Source: Gammaproteobacteria bacterium
GTDB lineage: Bacteria > Pseudomonadota > Gammaproteobacteria > Pseudomonadales > JAUIKI01
Assembly (NCBI GenBank): GCA_030430875.1
Contig: JAUIKI010000029.1
Coordinates: 1-10,609 of the forward strand
Length of the DNA stretch: 10,609 nucleotides
Direction: 5' to 3'
Of the stretch, positions 1 to 6,536 are shown in pieces. Below the pieces are notes generated by a model, which saw only the letters and a list, made by a program, of their open reading frames with translations, was not told the origin of the DNA and did not search any database. Position 1 is the first letter of the stretch; each line of letters opens with the position of its first letter. A program made the translations under genes and the position numbers.

Positions 1-1634
1 AGAGCATTTACTTTGATAATGATATGACCTGATTTACCGTCTTCTACTAGTTTCTCTTCGCGAGATATCAAATCAATAATACCTTTTTGTAGTGTGAATG
101 GAGCGTATAATAGCTTTTTAAACCGTGAGGTTTTTCCCATGCCGGTGAGTTGTTGAAACAGTTTGTGAACATCATTGCAAATTGCTTCATCGCAGGTTAA
201 TAAACTGTAATCAGTGTATAGCCGTGCATTTTTTGGATGATAATTTCCGGTCCCTAAGTGAGCATACATATTAAGCTGGTTGTCTTCACGACGCACAATG
301 AGAAGCATTTTGCTGTGAGTTTTATAGCCCACGACACCATAGACAACCACTGCTCCAGCTTCTTGCAGACGGCTTGCCAGTGCTAAATTATCTTCTTCAT
401 CAAAGCGTGCTCGAATTTCAATAACAGCTGTGACTTCTTTGCGATTACGGGCAGCTTCAACGAGTGCATTAACAATCTCTGAGTCAGCACCCGTTCGATA
501 AAGTGTTTGACGAATGGATAAAACATCTGGATCTTTTGCAGCTTGCTGTAACAAATCAACTACTGGAGTAAATGATTGAAACGGATGAAATAATAAGGTG
601 TCAGTTTGTTTCATTACTGAGAATAAGCATGCGTTATCAGCAAGATTTTTTGGCATGCCAGGGGTAAAAGGTGGAAAATACAGGTCAGGTCTATCAATTA
701 GATCATTTAACGCCATAAGGCGCCCTAAGTTGACGGGACCATTGACGCGATATAAGGCATCTTGATCTAGCCCAAATTGGGTTAATAAAAATTGTGACAG
801 TTCGTCGGGACAATTTTCAGCTACTTCAATACGTACTGCGTCTCCATAAGGGCGCAAGAGCAGTTCACCTCTGAGCGCTCTTGCAAGATCTTTGACTTCT
901 TCTTCAAGAATCTCAACATCTGCATTTCGGGTGATCCGAAACTGATAGCAGCCAGTTGAGGTCATTCCAGGAAACAGTTCATCTAAGTGAGTATGTATCA
1001 TGGATGATAAAAATACGAAATTATCACCTTGCTCACAAATATCATTAGGTAATCGAATTAAACGTGGCAGTGAGCGTGGTGCTGGCACAATGGCGAGGCC
1101 ACTATCACGTCCAAAAGCATCTTTGCCTTCAAGTGAGACAATGAAATTTAGACTTTTATTAACCAAGCGCGGGAATGGATGTGCTGGGTCCAGGCCAATA
1201 GGGCTAATGACAGGCAAAACTTGGTGTTGAAAATAGCGTTTTATCCATGCCGCTTGTTTTGGTGTCCAATCACTACGTTTGATAAAATTAATGTTTTCTG
1301 CTGCTAAAGCAGGAATTAATATATTATTTAAAACATCATACTGCTTATCTACTATCTCATGACAAATCACGCTAATTTGTTTCAATACTTCTTGAGGATG
1401 TAGCCCATCTGCATCAACAGATTCCTTTGAAAATTGAATTTGTCGTCTGAGACCAGCAACTCGAATTTCAAAAAATTCATCAAGATTATGGCTAAAAATC
1501 AGCAGAAACTTGAGTTGTTCAAGTAGCGGCTGTCGTCCATCCAGCGCTTGTTCAAGTACGCGAATATTAAACTGTAGATGACTTAAATGACGATTTAGGT
1601 AGAGTTCTGGACTATTTAAATCAATGCGTTGCAT
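1..1634 (-). CDS. ppk1: Polyphosphate kinase 1 (PPK1), 3' end cut by window edge
   Basis: PPK1 reversibly transfers the ATP gamma-phosphate onto inorganic polyphosphate, at the membrane or in the cytoplasm. The frame runs from an ATG at 1634 through the left edge without a stop, giving 544 residues of a family usually near 690, so about 150 C-terminal residues lie outside. The N-terminal domain carries LSHLQFNIRVLEQ (17-29) and NLDEFFEIRVAGL (50-62), typical of the ATP-binding region. The catalytic block GYKTHSKM contains His440, which corresponds to the autophosphorylated histidine (His435 in E. coli). LGTGNYHPKNARLYTDY follows at 460-476. The second conserved histidine (His592 in E. coli) is beyond the window. 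An in-frame TAA at 1652-1650 lies just upstream, so this ATG is the only ATG start. GGGG at 1642-1639 is a close-spaced ribosome site. The gene lies downstream of the HU gene on the same strand, with a hairpin between them. Family assignment is very secure. Confidence 0.96.
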   Translation of the reverse strand, partial: MQRIDLNSPELYLNRHLSHLQFNIRVLEQALDGRQPLLEQLKFLLIFSHNLDEFFEIRVAGLRRQIQFSKESVDADGLHPQEVLKQISVICHEIVDKQYDVLNNILIPALAAENINFIKRSDWTPKQAAWIKRYFQHQVLPVISPIGLDPAHPFPRLVNKSLNFIVSLEGKDAFGRDSGLAIVPAPRSLPRLIRLPNDICEQGDNFVFLSSMIHTHLDELFPGMTSTGCYQFRITRNADVEILEEEVKDLARALRGELLLRPYGDAVRIEVAENCPDELSQFLLTQFGLDQDALYRVNGPVNLGRLMALNDLIDRPDLYFPPFTPGMPKNLADNACLFSVMKQTDTLLFHPFQSFTPVVDLLQQAAKDPDVLSIRQTLYRTGADSEIVNALVEAARNRKEVTAVIEIRARFDEEDNLALASRLQEAGAVVVYGVVGYKTHSKMLLIVRREDNQLNMYAHLGTGNYHPKNARLYTDYSLLTCDEAICNDVHKLFQQLTGMGKTSRFKKLLYAPFTLQKGIIDLISREEKLVEDGKSGHIIIKVNA

Positions 1635-1681
1635 AATTCCCCAAGTTTTTTAACTATAGATTTTAAAGAGGTTACTTGTTT

Positions 1682-1710
1682 ATTATGACAAAAATAAGTC
1701 AGTTTGGCAG
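1682..1710 (-). promoter_or_regulatory. Candidate sigma-70 promoter for ppk1
   Basis: On the minus strand, CTGCCA (1710-1705, 4 of 6 to the -35 consensus) is separated by 17 nt from CATAAT (1687-1682, 5 of 6 to the -10). Transcription would start near 1675 and give a leader of about 41 nt before the ppk1 ATG. A 10-bp palindrome, CTAAATTTAG at 1732-1741, lies about 20 bp upstream of the -35 and could bind a regulator, though such short AT palindromes occur by chance. I see no convincing Pho box. The call rests on hexamer match and spacing only. Confidence 0.35.
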
Positions 1711-1795
1711 AGGTTTTATGAGAATAGCCGACTAAATTTAGCTGATTTGATATGATTTTGAAGAGGTAGATTAAGATGTAAGCGTTGTGTGGTAT

Positions 1796-1826
1796 TGCTA
1801 AGCAAGGCTCCTTGCCTTGCTTAGCA
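1796..1826 (-). terminator. Perfect 13-bp stem-loop after the HU gene, no U-tract
   Basis: TGCTAAGCAAGGC (1796-1808) and its exact complement GCCTTGCTTAGCA (1814-1826) enclose a 5-nt loop. The hairpin starts 12 nt past the HU stop codon on the minus strand, the usual place for a terminator. Neither strand has a T-run after the stem, so it is not a classical intrinsic terminator. It may act as a weak or Rho-assisted terminator, or as a 3'-end stabiliser that lets some transcription continue into ppk1. The perfect stem makes the structure itself very likely; its function is inferred from position. Confidence 0.55.
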
Positions 1827-1838
1827 TGTTTGGCGAGA

Positions 1839-2249
1839 CTAGCCTGCCATATCTTTTAAGCCCTTTAATGGAAGAACTTTTACGACTGTGCGTGCAGGTT
1901 TTGCTTGGAAAACAGCTTCTTCGCCAGTGAAAGGGTTAATTCCTTTGCGTGCTTTAGTTGCTTTCTTTTTGATGGTTTTGACTTTGAATAATCCAGGTAG
2001 CACAAATTCGCCCGCAGAATTTTTCTTAACATGACGTTCAATTAACGTAGTTAATTCATCCAGAACAGTCGTCACTTGTTTTTTATTTAGCTCTGCTTTT
2101 TCAGCAATCTCAGTGACAATTTGTGTTTTAGTGAAACGAGTTTTGATAGCAGGTGCGCTTTTTGTCACTGGAGCTTTGGCTGCTACTTTCGTTTTTGCCA
2201 CTGGTTTTTTAGCTGCAGTGGTTTTTTTTGCTGGTTTTTTTGTTGGCAT
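1839..2249 (-). CDS. HU-family DNA-binding protein with lysine/alanine-rich N-terminal tail
   Basis: This is a 136-residue nucleoid-associated protein, against about 90 for plain HU. Residues 1-36 form a low-complexity basic tail with 11 lysines and 9 alanines plus Pro and Thr, resembling histone H1-type tails. From about 37 the HU fold begins: helical dimerisation part (TKTQIVTEIAEKAELNKKQV), the turn GEFVLPGLFKVK (80-91), then the DNA-embracing arm with KGINPFTGEE (102-111), whose Pro106 matches the intercalating proline position of HU/IHF arms. The ending, KGLKDMAG, is typical of the variant HU proteins of Xanthomonas-like and other gammaproteobacteria that carry similar tails. AGGGG at 2264-2260 sits 10 nt before the ATG. 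The gene is divergent from the aspS operon. It probably compacts or bends DNA, with the tail adding nonspecific affinity. It is not the canonical hupA or hupB, so no symbol is given. Confidence 0.92.
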   Translation of the reverse strand: MPTKKPAKKTTAAKKPVAKTKVAAKAPVTKSAPAIKTRFTKTQIVTEIAEKAELNKKQVTTVLDELTTLIERHVKKNSAGEFVLPGLFKVKTIKKKATKARKGINPFTGEEAVFQAKPARTVVKVLPLKGLKDMAG

Positions 2250-2323
2250 GTTTAGAAGTCCCCTTTAATAATTTTTTGAAAAAAATAACTCAACTAGCTT
2301 ACAGTCTGCCAGCTTAGGCGCTA

Positions 2324-2352
2324 TATATAGAGCATAAAACAACTTTGGACAA
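2324..2352 (-). promoter_or_regulatory. Candidate promoter of the HU gene
   Basis: On the minus strand, TTGTCC (2352-2347, 4 of 6) and TATATA (2329-2324, 4 of 6) are spaced by exactly 17 nt. The predicted start near 2317 gives a leader of about 68 nt. The A/T palindrome TTTTTTCGAAAAAA (2355-2368) abuts the upstream side of the -35, where an UP-element or a nucleoid protein could act. This is inference from motif and position. Confidence 0.4.
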
Positions 2353-2467
2353 GCTTTTTTCGAAAAAAAGCCTAAAAATACCGAGGTTTCTTGAAAAAAT
2401 GATAGAAAATAATATTTTTTTTACTGAAAAATAAAATGCTTTTTCATATTTTGTCAGTAAATTCGTT

Positions 2468-2473
2468 TATAAT
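2468..2473 (+). promoter_or_regulatory. Perfect -10 hexamer, probable promoter of the aspS-ruv operon
   Basis: TATAAT is an exact sigma-70 -10 box, with a predicted start near 2480 and a leader of about 55 nt before the zinc-ribbon ATG. The nearest good -35, TTGTCA at 2451-2456, is only 11 nt away, which is too close. At 17 nt spacing there is only CATATT. If used, this promoter would rely on a weak -35 or on an activator. Confidence 0.4.
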
Positions 2474-2534
2474 GGCAAACCAGTTTTGTTGTCGTTTTTT
2501 TAATGAAAAATTATGCATGAGGTAAGTGAGATTT

Positions 2535-2855
2535 ATGCCAATTTATGAATATGAGTGTCAGGATTGTGGGCATGTGTTTGACACGATTCAAAAGATTTCA
2601 GAAGAACCGTTGATACAATGTCCGGTGTGTCAACATAATGCACTTAAGAAATTAATTTCAAAAAGTGCATTTCAACTGAAAGGGACAGGTTGGTATGAAA
2701 CTGATTTTAAAGGTTCAGCCAAGAAAACTGAAAAGCAATCAGATCAAGCTACAGCGGACACAGAGGATAAAAAAGTGGATTCCAGTTCAGAAAAATCGTC
2801 GGCAAGTATTAGTAGCAGTGAAAAATCTGAAACAACAAAAACTAAACAGGAATAA
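2535..2855 (+). CDS. FmdB-type zinc-ribbon protein with Ser/Lys/Glu-rich tail
   Basis: This 106-residue protein opens with MPIYEYECQDCGHVF, the signature of the FmdB/CxxC_CxxC_SSSS zinc-ribbon family. Cys8, Cys11, Cys29 and Cys32 form two CxxC knuckles that should bind one zinc. The folded part ends around GTGWYETDFKG (50-60). The remaining 46 residues are a hydrophilic, disordered-looking tail rich in Ser, Lys, Glu and Thr. The frame can be extended upstream to a GTG at 2526, but family members start at MPIYEYE and GAGG (2519-2522) is better placed for the ATG at 2535. The gene lies 3 nt before aspS and is first in its operon, a neighbourhood also known in other gammaproteobacteria. FmdB was named as a putative regulator of formamidase genes; the true role of these short homologues is unknown. 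The family call is firm, the function is not. Confidence 0.9.
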   Translation: MPIYEYECQDCGHVFDTIQKISEEPLIQCPVCQHNALKKLISKSAFQLKGTGWYETDFKGSAKKTEKQSDQATADTEDKKVDSSSEKSSASISSSEKSETTKTKQE

Positions 2856-2858
2856 TTT

Positions 2859-4631
2859 ATGCGCACGCATTTTTGTGGTGAAATCAGTCAAAAACAAGAA
2901 AATGATGTGATTGTTTTATGTGGTTGGGTGCATAGACGACGAGATCATGGTGGTGTGATATTTATTGATTTGCGTGATGTTTCAGGTATTGCTCAGGTCG
3001 TGATTGACTCAGATGAGCACAGTGAAATTTTTGCGCTTGGTGAGCGATTGCGACATGAGTATGTGCTGCGTGTTGAAGGAAAGGTTCGTTTGCGGCCTGA
3101 AGGGACTGAAAATCCAGATATGCAAACGGGTGCAATTGAAGTTATTGTTAATACATTAGAAATATTGAATGCATCTAGTGTATTACCCTTCCAGTTAGAT
3201 GAGCACTCTTCTGTCGGCGAAGACACACGATTGCGTTATCGATATTTAGATTTGCGGCGACCAGAAATGTTAAATCATTTGCGATTTCGTTCGAAAGTGA
3301 CTCACCATATTCGTAATTTTTTGGAAAATAATCGATTTATTGATGTTGAAACGCCTATATTAACCCGGGCAACACCGGAAGGAGCGCGAGACTATCTGGT
3401 GCCAAGCCGTACGCATGCAGGTCACTTTTTTGCTCTGCCACAATCTCCGCAACTATTTAAACAAATCTTAATGGTTTCAGGTGTGGATCGTTACTACCAA
3501 ATTGCCAAATGTTTTCGTGATGAAGATTTGCGTGCTGATAGGCAGCCTGAATTCACTCAGGTGGATTTGGAAGCATCATTTGTCGATGAAAAAGCCGTGA
3601 TGCAAATTGCTGAGGAATTAATTCAATCACTATTTGCTGATATATTATCAGTGAATTTACCAACATTTCCATGTATTACTTATGCTGAAGCAATGCAACG
3701 GTTTGGTAGTGATAAGCCTGATTTGCGTATTCCGCTGGAATTAGTCGAGCTAACTGATTTGATGCAAGATGTTGAATTCAAAGTGTTTCGTGAGGCTGCG
3801 CAAACAGGTAGAGTTGCAGCATTAAAACTGCCAGGTGGAACAGAGTTAAGTCGAAAAGCTATCGATGATTACACTAAATTCGTGAGCATATATGGTGCAA
3901 AAGGACTCGCTTATATTAAAGTAAATGATCTTGCTGCAGGGTTCTCAGGACTACAATCACCAATTTTGAAGTTTTTTCCTGAGCAAGTTATTCAGTTAAT
4001 ATTGGAGCGTGTTGCTGCACGAACAGGGGATATTATTTTCTTTGGCGCAGACAGTGTTAAAGTTGTTAGTGAGGCGTTGGGTGCTCTGCGGGTAAAATTG
4101 GGGCACGATTTAAAACTATTTGATCAAAATGCTTGGGCGCCATGTTGGGTAGTTGACTTTCCAATGTTTGAACAAAATGAAAAAGGTGGATTGCAGGCAC
4201 TACATCATCCTTTCACTGCACCGAGTTGCTCGATTGACGCCTTGCAAAAATCACCACAAGAGGCATTATCAAGAGCATATGATATGGTGTTGAATGGCGT
4301 TGAGCTTGGTGGCGGTTCGATGCGAATTCATGATGCTGCAATGCAACAAGCTGTATTTAAATTGCTTGGAATTTCAACGAATCAAGCAGAAAAAGAGTTT
4401 GGTTTCTTGTTAAAAGCACTGCAATATGGATGCCCGCCGCATGGTGGTTTGGCTTTTGGCTTGGATCGTCTGATGATGTTAATGCTAAAAACTACATCAA
4501 TTCGTGATGTCATCGCTTTTCCTAAGACTCAGAGTGCAGCATGTATGATGACTGAAGCACCTGGAGAAGTTGAAAATGAAGCATTGAAAGAATTACACAT
4601 TAAGCGGCGACAACCAATTGGAGCTTCTTAA
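2859..4631 (+). CDS. aspS: Aspartyl-tRNA synthetase, bacterial type, probably non-discriminating
   Basis: This class IIb synthetase activates aspartate and charges tRNA. At 590 residues it equals the E. coli enzyme. Order: N-terminal OB-fold anticodon domain (about 1-105), catalytic core with YRYLDLRRPEM (127-137) and ATPEGARDYLVPSR (171-184), motif 2 around FRDEDLRADRQPEF (219-232), the bacteria-specific GAD insertion in the middle (about 290-420), then motif 3 GGLAFGLDRL (529-538) with ATP-binding Arg537. All class II motifs are intact. In the anticodon domain, His30 (in RRRDHGG) and Gly82 (in RPEGTEN) match the residues reported to make the Pseudomonas aeruginosa enzyme non-discriminating (His31, Gly83), where E. 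coli has Leu30. It therefore probably also makes Asp-tRNA-Asn, to be amidated by GatCAB. AGGA at 2848-2851, inside the end of the preceding gene, is the ribosome site; the intergenic gap is 3 nt. Confidence 0.97.
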   Translation: MRTHFCGEISQKQENDVIVLCGWVHRRRDHGGVIFIDLRDVSGIAQVVIDSDEHSEIFALGERLRHEYVLRVEGKVRLRPEGTENPDMQTGAIEVIVNTLEILNASSVLPFQLDEHSSVGEDTRLRYRYLDLRRPEMLNHLRFRSKVTHHIRNFLENNRFIDVETPILTRATPEGARDYLVPSRTHAGHFFALPQSPQLFKQILMVSGVDRYYQIAKCFRDEDLRADRQPEFTQVDLEASFVDEKAVMQIAEELIQSLFADILSVNLPTFPCITYAEAMQRFGSDKPDLRIPLELVELTDLMQDVEFKVFREAAQTGRVAALKLPGGTELSRKAIDDYTKFVSIYGAKGLAYIKVNDLAAGFSGLQSPILKFFPEQVIQLILERVAARTGDIIFFGADSVKVVSEALGALRVKLGHDLKLFDQNAWAPCWVVDFPMFEQNEKGGLQALHHPFTAPSCSIDALQKSPQEALSRAYDMVLNGVELGGGSMRIHDAAMQQAVFKLLGISTNQAEKEFGFLLKALQYGCPPHGGLAFGLDRLMMLMLKTTSIRDVIAFPKTQSAACMMTEAPGEVENEALKELHIKRRQPIGAS

Positions 4632-4651
4632 GCGTTTTTTGAGGATATGGT

Positions 4652-5407
4652 ATGGCTGGACACAGTAAATGGGCAAACATAAAACATCGTAAGGCAGCTC
4701 AAGATGCTAAGCGTGGAAAGATTTTTACGAAAATGATTCGAGAAATCACCGTTTCGGCACGATTGGGTGGAGGTGAGATTGCTGATAATCCTCGATTGCG
4801 TGCGGCTGTTGATAAGGCGCTGGGTGTTAATATGACTAAAGACACGATTGAGAGAGCTATTGCTCGTGGTGTTGGGGGCGCAGATGGAGCTGATCTTGAA
4901 GAGCTTACCTATGAAGGTTATGCCCCTGGTGGTGTTGCAGTTTTAGTGGAGGCAATGACTGATAACCGCAATCGAACAGTTGCTGAGGTGCGACATGCCT
5001 TTTCCAAGTTCGGCGGTAATTTGGGTACGGATGGTTCGGTAGCTTATTTATTTGAGAAGAAAGGAGTAATCAATCTGAGCTCAGAGGCGGACGAAAATCG
5101 TGTCATTGAAACAGCGCTTAATGAAGGTGCTGAAGATATTATCACTAACGATGACGGTGGTTTTGACATTTATACGACACAAGAGTCATATGAATCGACG
5201 TTAGTAACGTTAAAAAATACAAAATTCCCCATTGAATCTGCTGAAGTATCTTTAGTGCCATCGACCTCAGTGAGTCTTGATTTAGAGACGGCAGAAAAAG
5301 TATTATGTTTAGTTGATCGATTAGAAGAATTGGATGATGTCCAAAATGTGTATACCAACGCGGATATTTCAATGGAAATCATGGAAAAAATAGCTGCTAG
5401 CGAATGA
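4652..5407 (+). CDS. yebC: YebC/PmpR family (TACO1-like) translation or regulatory factor
   Basis: The 251 residues, close to the usual 240-250, begin with the family hallmark MAGHSKWANIKHRKAAQDAKRG and continue with FTKMIREI, NPRLRAAVDKA, and later YEGYAPGGVAVLVEAMTDNRNRT and GGNLGTDGSVAYLFEKKG. These are the conserved helical N-terminal and alpha/beta domains of the TACO1/YebC family. Members were first described as transcription regulators (PmpR in Pseudomonas); more recent work links the family to ribosome rescue or translation of difficult peptide stretches. Which role applies here cannot be read from sequence. GAGG at 4641-4644 is 7 nt before the ATG, and the gap from aspS is 20 nt. The stop overlaps the ruvC start in ATGA. 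The position between aspS and ruvC is the standard gammaproteobacterial one. Confidence 0.96.
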   Translation: MAGHSKWANIKHRKAAQDAKRGKIFTKMIREITVSARLGGGEIADNPRLRAAVDKALGVNMTKDTIERAIARGVGGADGADLEELTYEGYAPGGVAVLVEAMTDNRNRTVAEVRHAFSKFGGNLGTDGSVAYLFEKKGVINLSSEADENRVIETALNEGAEDIITNDDGGFDIYTTQESYESTLVTLKNTKFPIESAEVSLVPSTSVSLDLETAEKVLCLVDRLEELDDVQNVYTNADISMEIMEKIAASE

Positions 5408-5934
5408 AAATAATTCTTGGAATTGATCCTGGATCGAGACGAACAGGTTTTGGCATTATTCGTGCGACGCTGCAAAGAACTGAGTTTGTTGCCTCAGGGT
5501 GTATTCGAATTGATTCTGAGGATTTTCCTGCCAAGCTTGCAGAAATCTTTCACGGTATTTCGCAAATAATCGATGATTACGCTCCAGATGAGATGGCCAT
5601 TGAAAGTGTTTTTATGGCAAAAAATGCCTCAAGCGCATTGAAGTTAGGTCAAGCCAGAGGTGCTGCGATTGTGGCGGGTGTGGCAAAACATCTGCCTGTG
5701 TTTGAATATGCAGCAAGGGCTGTCAAACAAGCAATTGTTGGTAAAGGCTCTGCTGATAAAAATCAAGTTCAACATATGGTTACAGCGTTATTAAACCTAT
5801 CAGCAAAACCCCAAAGTGATGCGGCAGACGCATTAGCTATTGCTCTTTGTCATGTTCATCATCAGCAAACCCGCATACGATTGTTGCAGCACACTGCACA
5901 ATCCAAAGCAGCTCTAATGTCAATCTCACCATGA
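5404..5934 (+). CDS. ruvC: Holliday junction resolvase RuvC
   Basis: RuvC is the dimeric Mg-dependent endonuclease that nicks Holliday junctions symmetrically at the RuvAB-bound crossover. At 176 residues it is close to the E. coli length. The RNase H-like fold is marked by IILGIDPGSRRTGFG (3-17) with Asp8, by MAIESVFMAKNASSALKLGQARG with Glu67, and by SDAADALAIA with Asp139 and Asp142. These are the four catalytic acidic residues (Asp7, Glu66, Asp138 and Asp141 in E. coli mature numbering). The ATG overlaps the yebC stop by 4 nt, and the end overlaps ruvA by 4 nt, which implies coupled translation. No SOS (LexA-type) operator is evident just upstream, so expression likely follows the aspS-yebC transcript. 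Confidence 0.97.
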   Translation: MKIILGIDPGSRRTGFGIIRATLQRTEFVASGCIRIDSEDFPAKLAEIFHGISQIIDDYAPDEMAIESVFMAKNASSALKLGQARGAAIVAGVAKHLPVFEYAARAVKQAIVGKGSADKNQVQHMVTALLNLSAKPQSDAADALAIALCHVHHQQTRIRLLQHTAQSKAALMSISP

Positions 5935-6536
5935 TTAGCCAATTGACCGGGCAATTAATTGTCAAAGAGCCACCAGTGCTTGTGCTCGATGTTCAAGGTG
6001 TTGGTTATGAGCTGGAAGCACCCATGACAACGTTTTACCATTTACCTGAGATTGGCAATTCAGTGACGTTGTTTACTCATCTTGTTGTTAGAGAAGATGC
6101 GCATGTGCTATTTGGATTTCATGGCATTTCACAGCGGCAGCTGTTTCGTGATTTAATTCGAGTCAACGGTGTGGGGCCAAAGTTGGCATTAACTATTCTT
6201 TCAGGGGCAGATGTTGCTGAATTTATCCAACTCATTGCGCAGCAAGACAGTGCTCGATTAACGAAGCTGCCAGGTATTGGCAAAAAGACGGCTGAAAGAC
6301 TCATCATTGAAATGCGTGATCGATTGAAAGGAAATTTAGAGCAACTTTCTCAAGGTGCTGAGACAGCAAATATTATACAAAAACCGGCGAGTGCCTATGC
6401 AGATGCTGAAAGTGCTCTGTTATCATTGGGATATAAACCTCAAGATGTGACTCGCATGCTGCGAGCTAACAAAGACTCTGAATTATCGAGTGAAGAGCTC
6501 ATTAAACAAGCGCTGCGAGAGGTTTGGAAGTCATGA
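5931..6536 (+). CDS. ruvA: Holliday junction branch-migration protein RuvA
   Basis: RuvA tetramers bind the four-way junction and load RuvB rings. The protein starts MISQLTGQLIVKEPP and has 201 residues, against 203 in E. coli. Domain I is an OB-fold with GVGYE and the acidic pin Glu55-Asp56 in VVREDAH, which separates strands at the junction. Domain II has two helix-hairpin-helix motifs, VNGVGPKLAL (78-87) and LPGIGKKTAERL (113-124). A flexible linker leads to the small RuvB-binding domain III, with ESALLSLGYKPQDVTRML. The frame stays open upstream to 5847, but that part overlaps ruvC and has no family similarity; the ATG in the ATGA overlap gives the standard N-terminus. No good Shine-Dalgarno precedes it, so translation probably depends on ribosomes finishing ruvC. 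Confidence 0.97.
   Translation: MISQLTGQLIVKEPPVLVLDVQGVGYELEAPMTTFYHLPEIGNSVTLFTHLVVREDAHVLFGFHGISQRQLFRDLIRVNGVGPKLALTILSGADVAEFIQLIAQQDSARLTKLPGIGKKTAERLIIEMRDRLKGNLEQLSQGAETANIIQKPASAYADAESALLSLGYKPQDVTRMLRANKDSELSSEELIKQALREVWKS

Larger units (their letters stand above)
2250..2525. other. AT-rich divergent intergenic region with short A/T inverted repeats
   Basis: These 276 bp hold no convincing gene. They separate the minus-strand HU gene from the plus-strand operon and should carry both promoters. Three short A/T-tract inverted repeats are visible: T6-G-A7 at 2272-2285, TTTTTTCGAAAAAA at 2355-2368, and TGAAAAA (2425-2431) matched by TTTTTCA (2440-2446). The density of A- and T-runs suggests intrinsically curved DNA, a usual target of HU, IHF or H-NS-like proteins. 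Confidence 0.6.

Noticed and set aside
1000..1230. Plus-strand open frame of 76 codons
   Set aside because: It lies wholly inside ppk1 on the opposite strand, where the PPK1 translation is continuous and conserved; no ribosome site or family signal.
1635..1838. Small gene or regulatory RNA between ppk1 and the HU gene
   Set aside because: The only plus-strand ATG frame seen there is about 16 codons; besides the hairpin and a candidate promoter nothing supports a separate gene.
2451..2473. TTGTCA with TATAAT as a complete sigma-70 promoter
   Set aside because: Only 11 nt separate the hexamers, too short for normal use, so only the -10 was kept.
5145..5475. Overlapping minus-strand open frames opposite yebC and the ruvC start
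   Set aside because: Both are antisense to well-conserved genes, overlap each other in different frames and show no domain-like pattern.
5847..5930. Upstream extension of ruvA
   Set aside because: The extra 28 codons overlap ruvC in another frame and do not resemble RuvA; the ATG at 5931 gives the standard N-terminus.
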